This document shows positions 63,195 to 64,000 of a DNA stretch of 64,000 nt, one piece after another. The DNA is from Achromobacter sp. MFA1 R4 (GTDB taxonomy: Bacteria; Pseudomonadota; Gammaproteobacteria; Burkholderiales; Burkholderiaceae_B), in NCBI RefSeq assembly GCF_900156745.1, contig NZ_LT707065.1, forward strand, positions 2,728,001 to 2,792,000. The letters are read 5' to 3'. A program made the position numbers and the translations under genes. The notes beneath the pieces are model-generated. The model had not been told where the DNA came from, searched no databases, and worked only from the letters and a program-made list of their open reading frames with translations. Positions within the stretch are counted from its first letter, which is position 1. Each line of letters begins with the position of its first letter.

Positions 63195-64000
63195 TCAAAA
63201 GCCGGCGGCGAGCCCATCGCGTCGGCTGTCGCTGGCGCTGACGTAGCCGTCCACGGCCGGATCGCCCAGGCGCCAGATGAATTGGCCGGATCCGAAATCC
63301 ATGTAGGGATCGTCCATGCCCTGCAGCACGTGACCGCGCTCGCGCAGGCCGTCGGCGACGGCGGATGAGACCGTCGGTTCCAGATCCACTTCCAGGCCTC
63401 GGTTCCATTTCCAGCGTGGCGCGTCGCAAGCGGCCTGCGGTTGCTGGCCGTAGTCCAGCATGCGCACCAAGGCCTGCATCTGGCCCTGCGGCTGCATATT
63501 GCCGCCCATGACGCCAAAGCTCATCACCGGCGCGCCGTCGCGCATCAGAAAGCCCGGGATGATCGTATGGAAAGGCCGCTTGCCGCCCGCGACCACGTTG
63601 GGGTGGGCCGGGTCGGCGCTGAAGCAGTGCCCGCGGTTCTGCAGGCTTACGCCCGTGCCGGGCACCACGACGCCGGACCCGAATCCCATGTAGTTCGACT
63701 GGATGAAGCTGACCATCATGCCATTGCGATCCGCGGCGGTCAGGTAAACCGTGCCGCCCTGCGGCGCATGGCCCGACGCGAAAGCCTGGGCCGATCGCGG
63801 ATCGATCAGGCGCGCGCGCTCGGCCAGATAATCCGCGCGCAGCATCTGCTCGGGCGCAATCCGCATGTGGCGCGCGTCGGCCACGTGCGCGTAGACGTCG
63901 GCAAATGCAAGCTTCATCGCCTCGATCAGCAGGTGTTGCGTGTCGGGATGGTCGATCGGACGCGCCGCCAGGTCGAAGTTCTGCAGGATGCCCAGCGCGA
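63195..64000 (-). CDS. Gamma-glutamyltransferase family protein, 3' part
   Basis: The C-terminal 268 codons of a gene whose start lies beyond the right edge. GGTVYLTAADRNGMMVS contains the Thr that becomes the nucleophile after self-cleavage of GGT precursors. SFIQSNYMGFGSGVVVPGTG and later PFHTIIPGFLM, then MSFGVMGGNMQPQGQMQ are small-subunit motifs. Such enzymes transfer or hydrolyse gamma-glutamyl groups; YwrD-type relatives of other activity are possible. Confidence 0.87.
   Translation of the reverse strand, partial: ALGILQNFDLAARPIDHPDTQHLLIEAMKLAFADVYAHVADARHMRIAPEQMLRADYLAERARLIDPRSAQAFASGHAPQGGTVYLTAADRNGMMVSFIQSNYMGFGSGVVVPGTGVSLQNRGHCFSADPAHPNVVAGGKRPFHTIIPGFLMRDGAPVMSFGVMGGNMQPQGQMQALVRMLDYGQQPQAACDAPRWKWNRGLEVDLEPTVSSAVADGLRERGHVLQGMDDPYMDFGSGQFIWRLGDPAVDGYVSASDSRRDGLAAGF

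Overview
The window reads as a chromosomal segment of a GC-rich betaproteobacterium of the family Alcaligenaceae, most likely Achromobacter or a close Bordetella relative. The pointers are a Bug-type (TctC) binding protein, a gene set matching the Bordetella lipid A glucosamine-modification (lgm) genes, a NadQ-like regulator beside nadC, a PACE efflux gene with a divergent LysR regulator, and a complete ybgC-tolQRAB-pal-cpoB locus. I made no database comparison. Gene density is high and no stretch over 300 bases lacks a gene. I saw no prophage, insertion sequence, integrase or CRISPR array.

Layout. 1-6097 (minus): a giant autotransporter adhesin with about 19 glycine-rich repeats, cut by the left edge just inside its beta-barrel. 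6192-7437 (minus): a less GC-rich pair, a polymorphic-toxin type 44 protein and a membrane-anchored partner that is probably its immunity protein. 7.6-9.97 kb: a small conserved protein, a NadQ-like regulator and nadC, whose promoter is overlapped by a perfect inverted repeat. 10-17 kb: an orphan Bug lipoprotein, a DUF533 protein, an OsmC protein, fabI, mltD-gloB, a methyltransferase and rnhA. 17.1-22.3 kb: an RND pump (adaptor and permease, no outer-membrane channel), dnaQ and tRNA-Val(CAC). 22.5-26.9 kb: small proteins, a YaiI/YqxD protein, gltS coupled to an unusual TAXI lipoprotein, and a GNAT acetyltransferase. 27-30.9 kb: lipid A glucosamine genes. 30.9-39.6 kb: regulators and exporters (LysR/PACE, LysR/cidAB, RhtB and EamA exporters opposite a MocR regulator), a DUF442 protein and a universal stress protein. 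39.8-45.1 kb: a stand-alone EF-G, an EamA exporter opposite an Lrp regulator, a hydrolase and a YbaK deacylase. 45.1-52.4 kb (minus): tol-pal followed without a gap by an iron-type ABC permease and ATPase. 52.5-59.3 kb: proS, rppH and tctDE-tctBA. 59.4-64 kb: ghrA, LysR/azoR, an HIBADH-family dehydrogenase and the 3' part of a gamma-glutamyltransferase gene.

Themes. Many genes serve the envelope (autotransporter, MltD, Tol-Pal, lipid A modification, RND and PACE pumps, CidAB). Several transport sets are incomplete in the window: TctBA without TctC, a Bug protein without a permease, an ABC permease/ATPase without a binding protein, and a TAXI protein next to GltS instead of a TRAP permease. 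Divergent regulator/exporter pairs repeatedly show inverted or direct repeats between the genes that fit operators. At least six non-coding gaps, and one gene start, carry short tandem arrays with unrelated units of 6 to 15 bp.

The least-described items are the type 44 toxin with its partner, the ABC genes attached to tol-pal behind a strong hairpin terminator, the gltS-TAXI unit and the scattered short tandem arrays.
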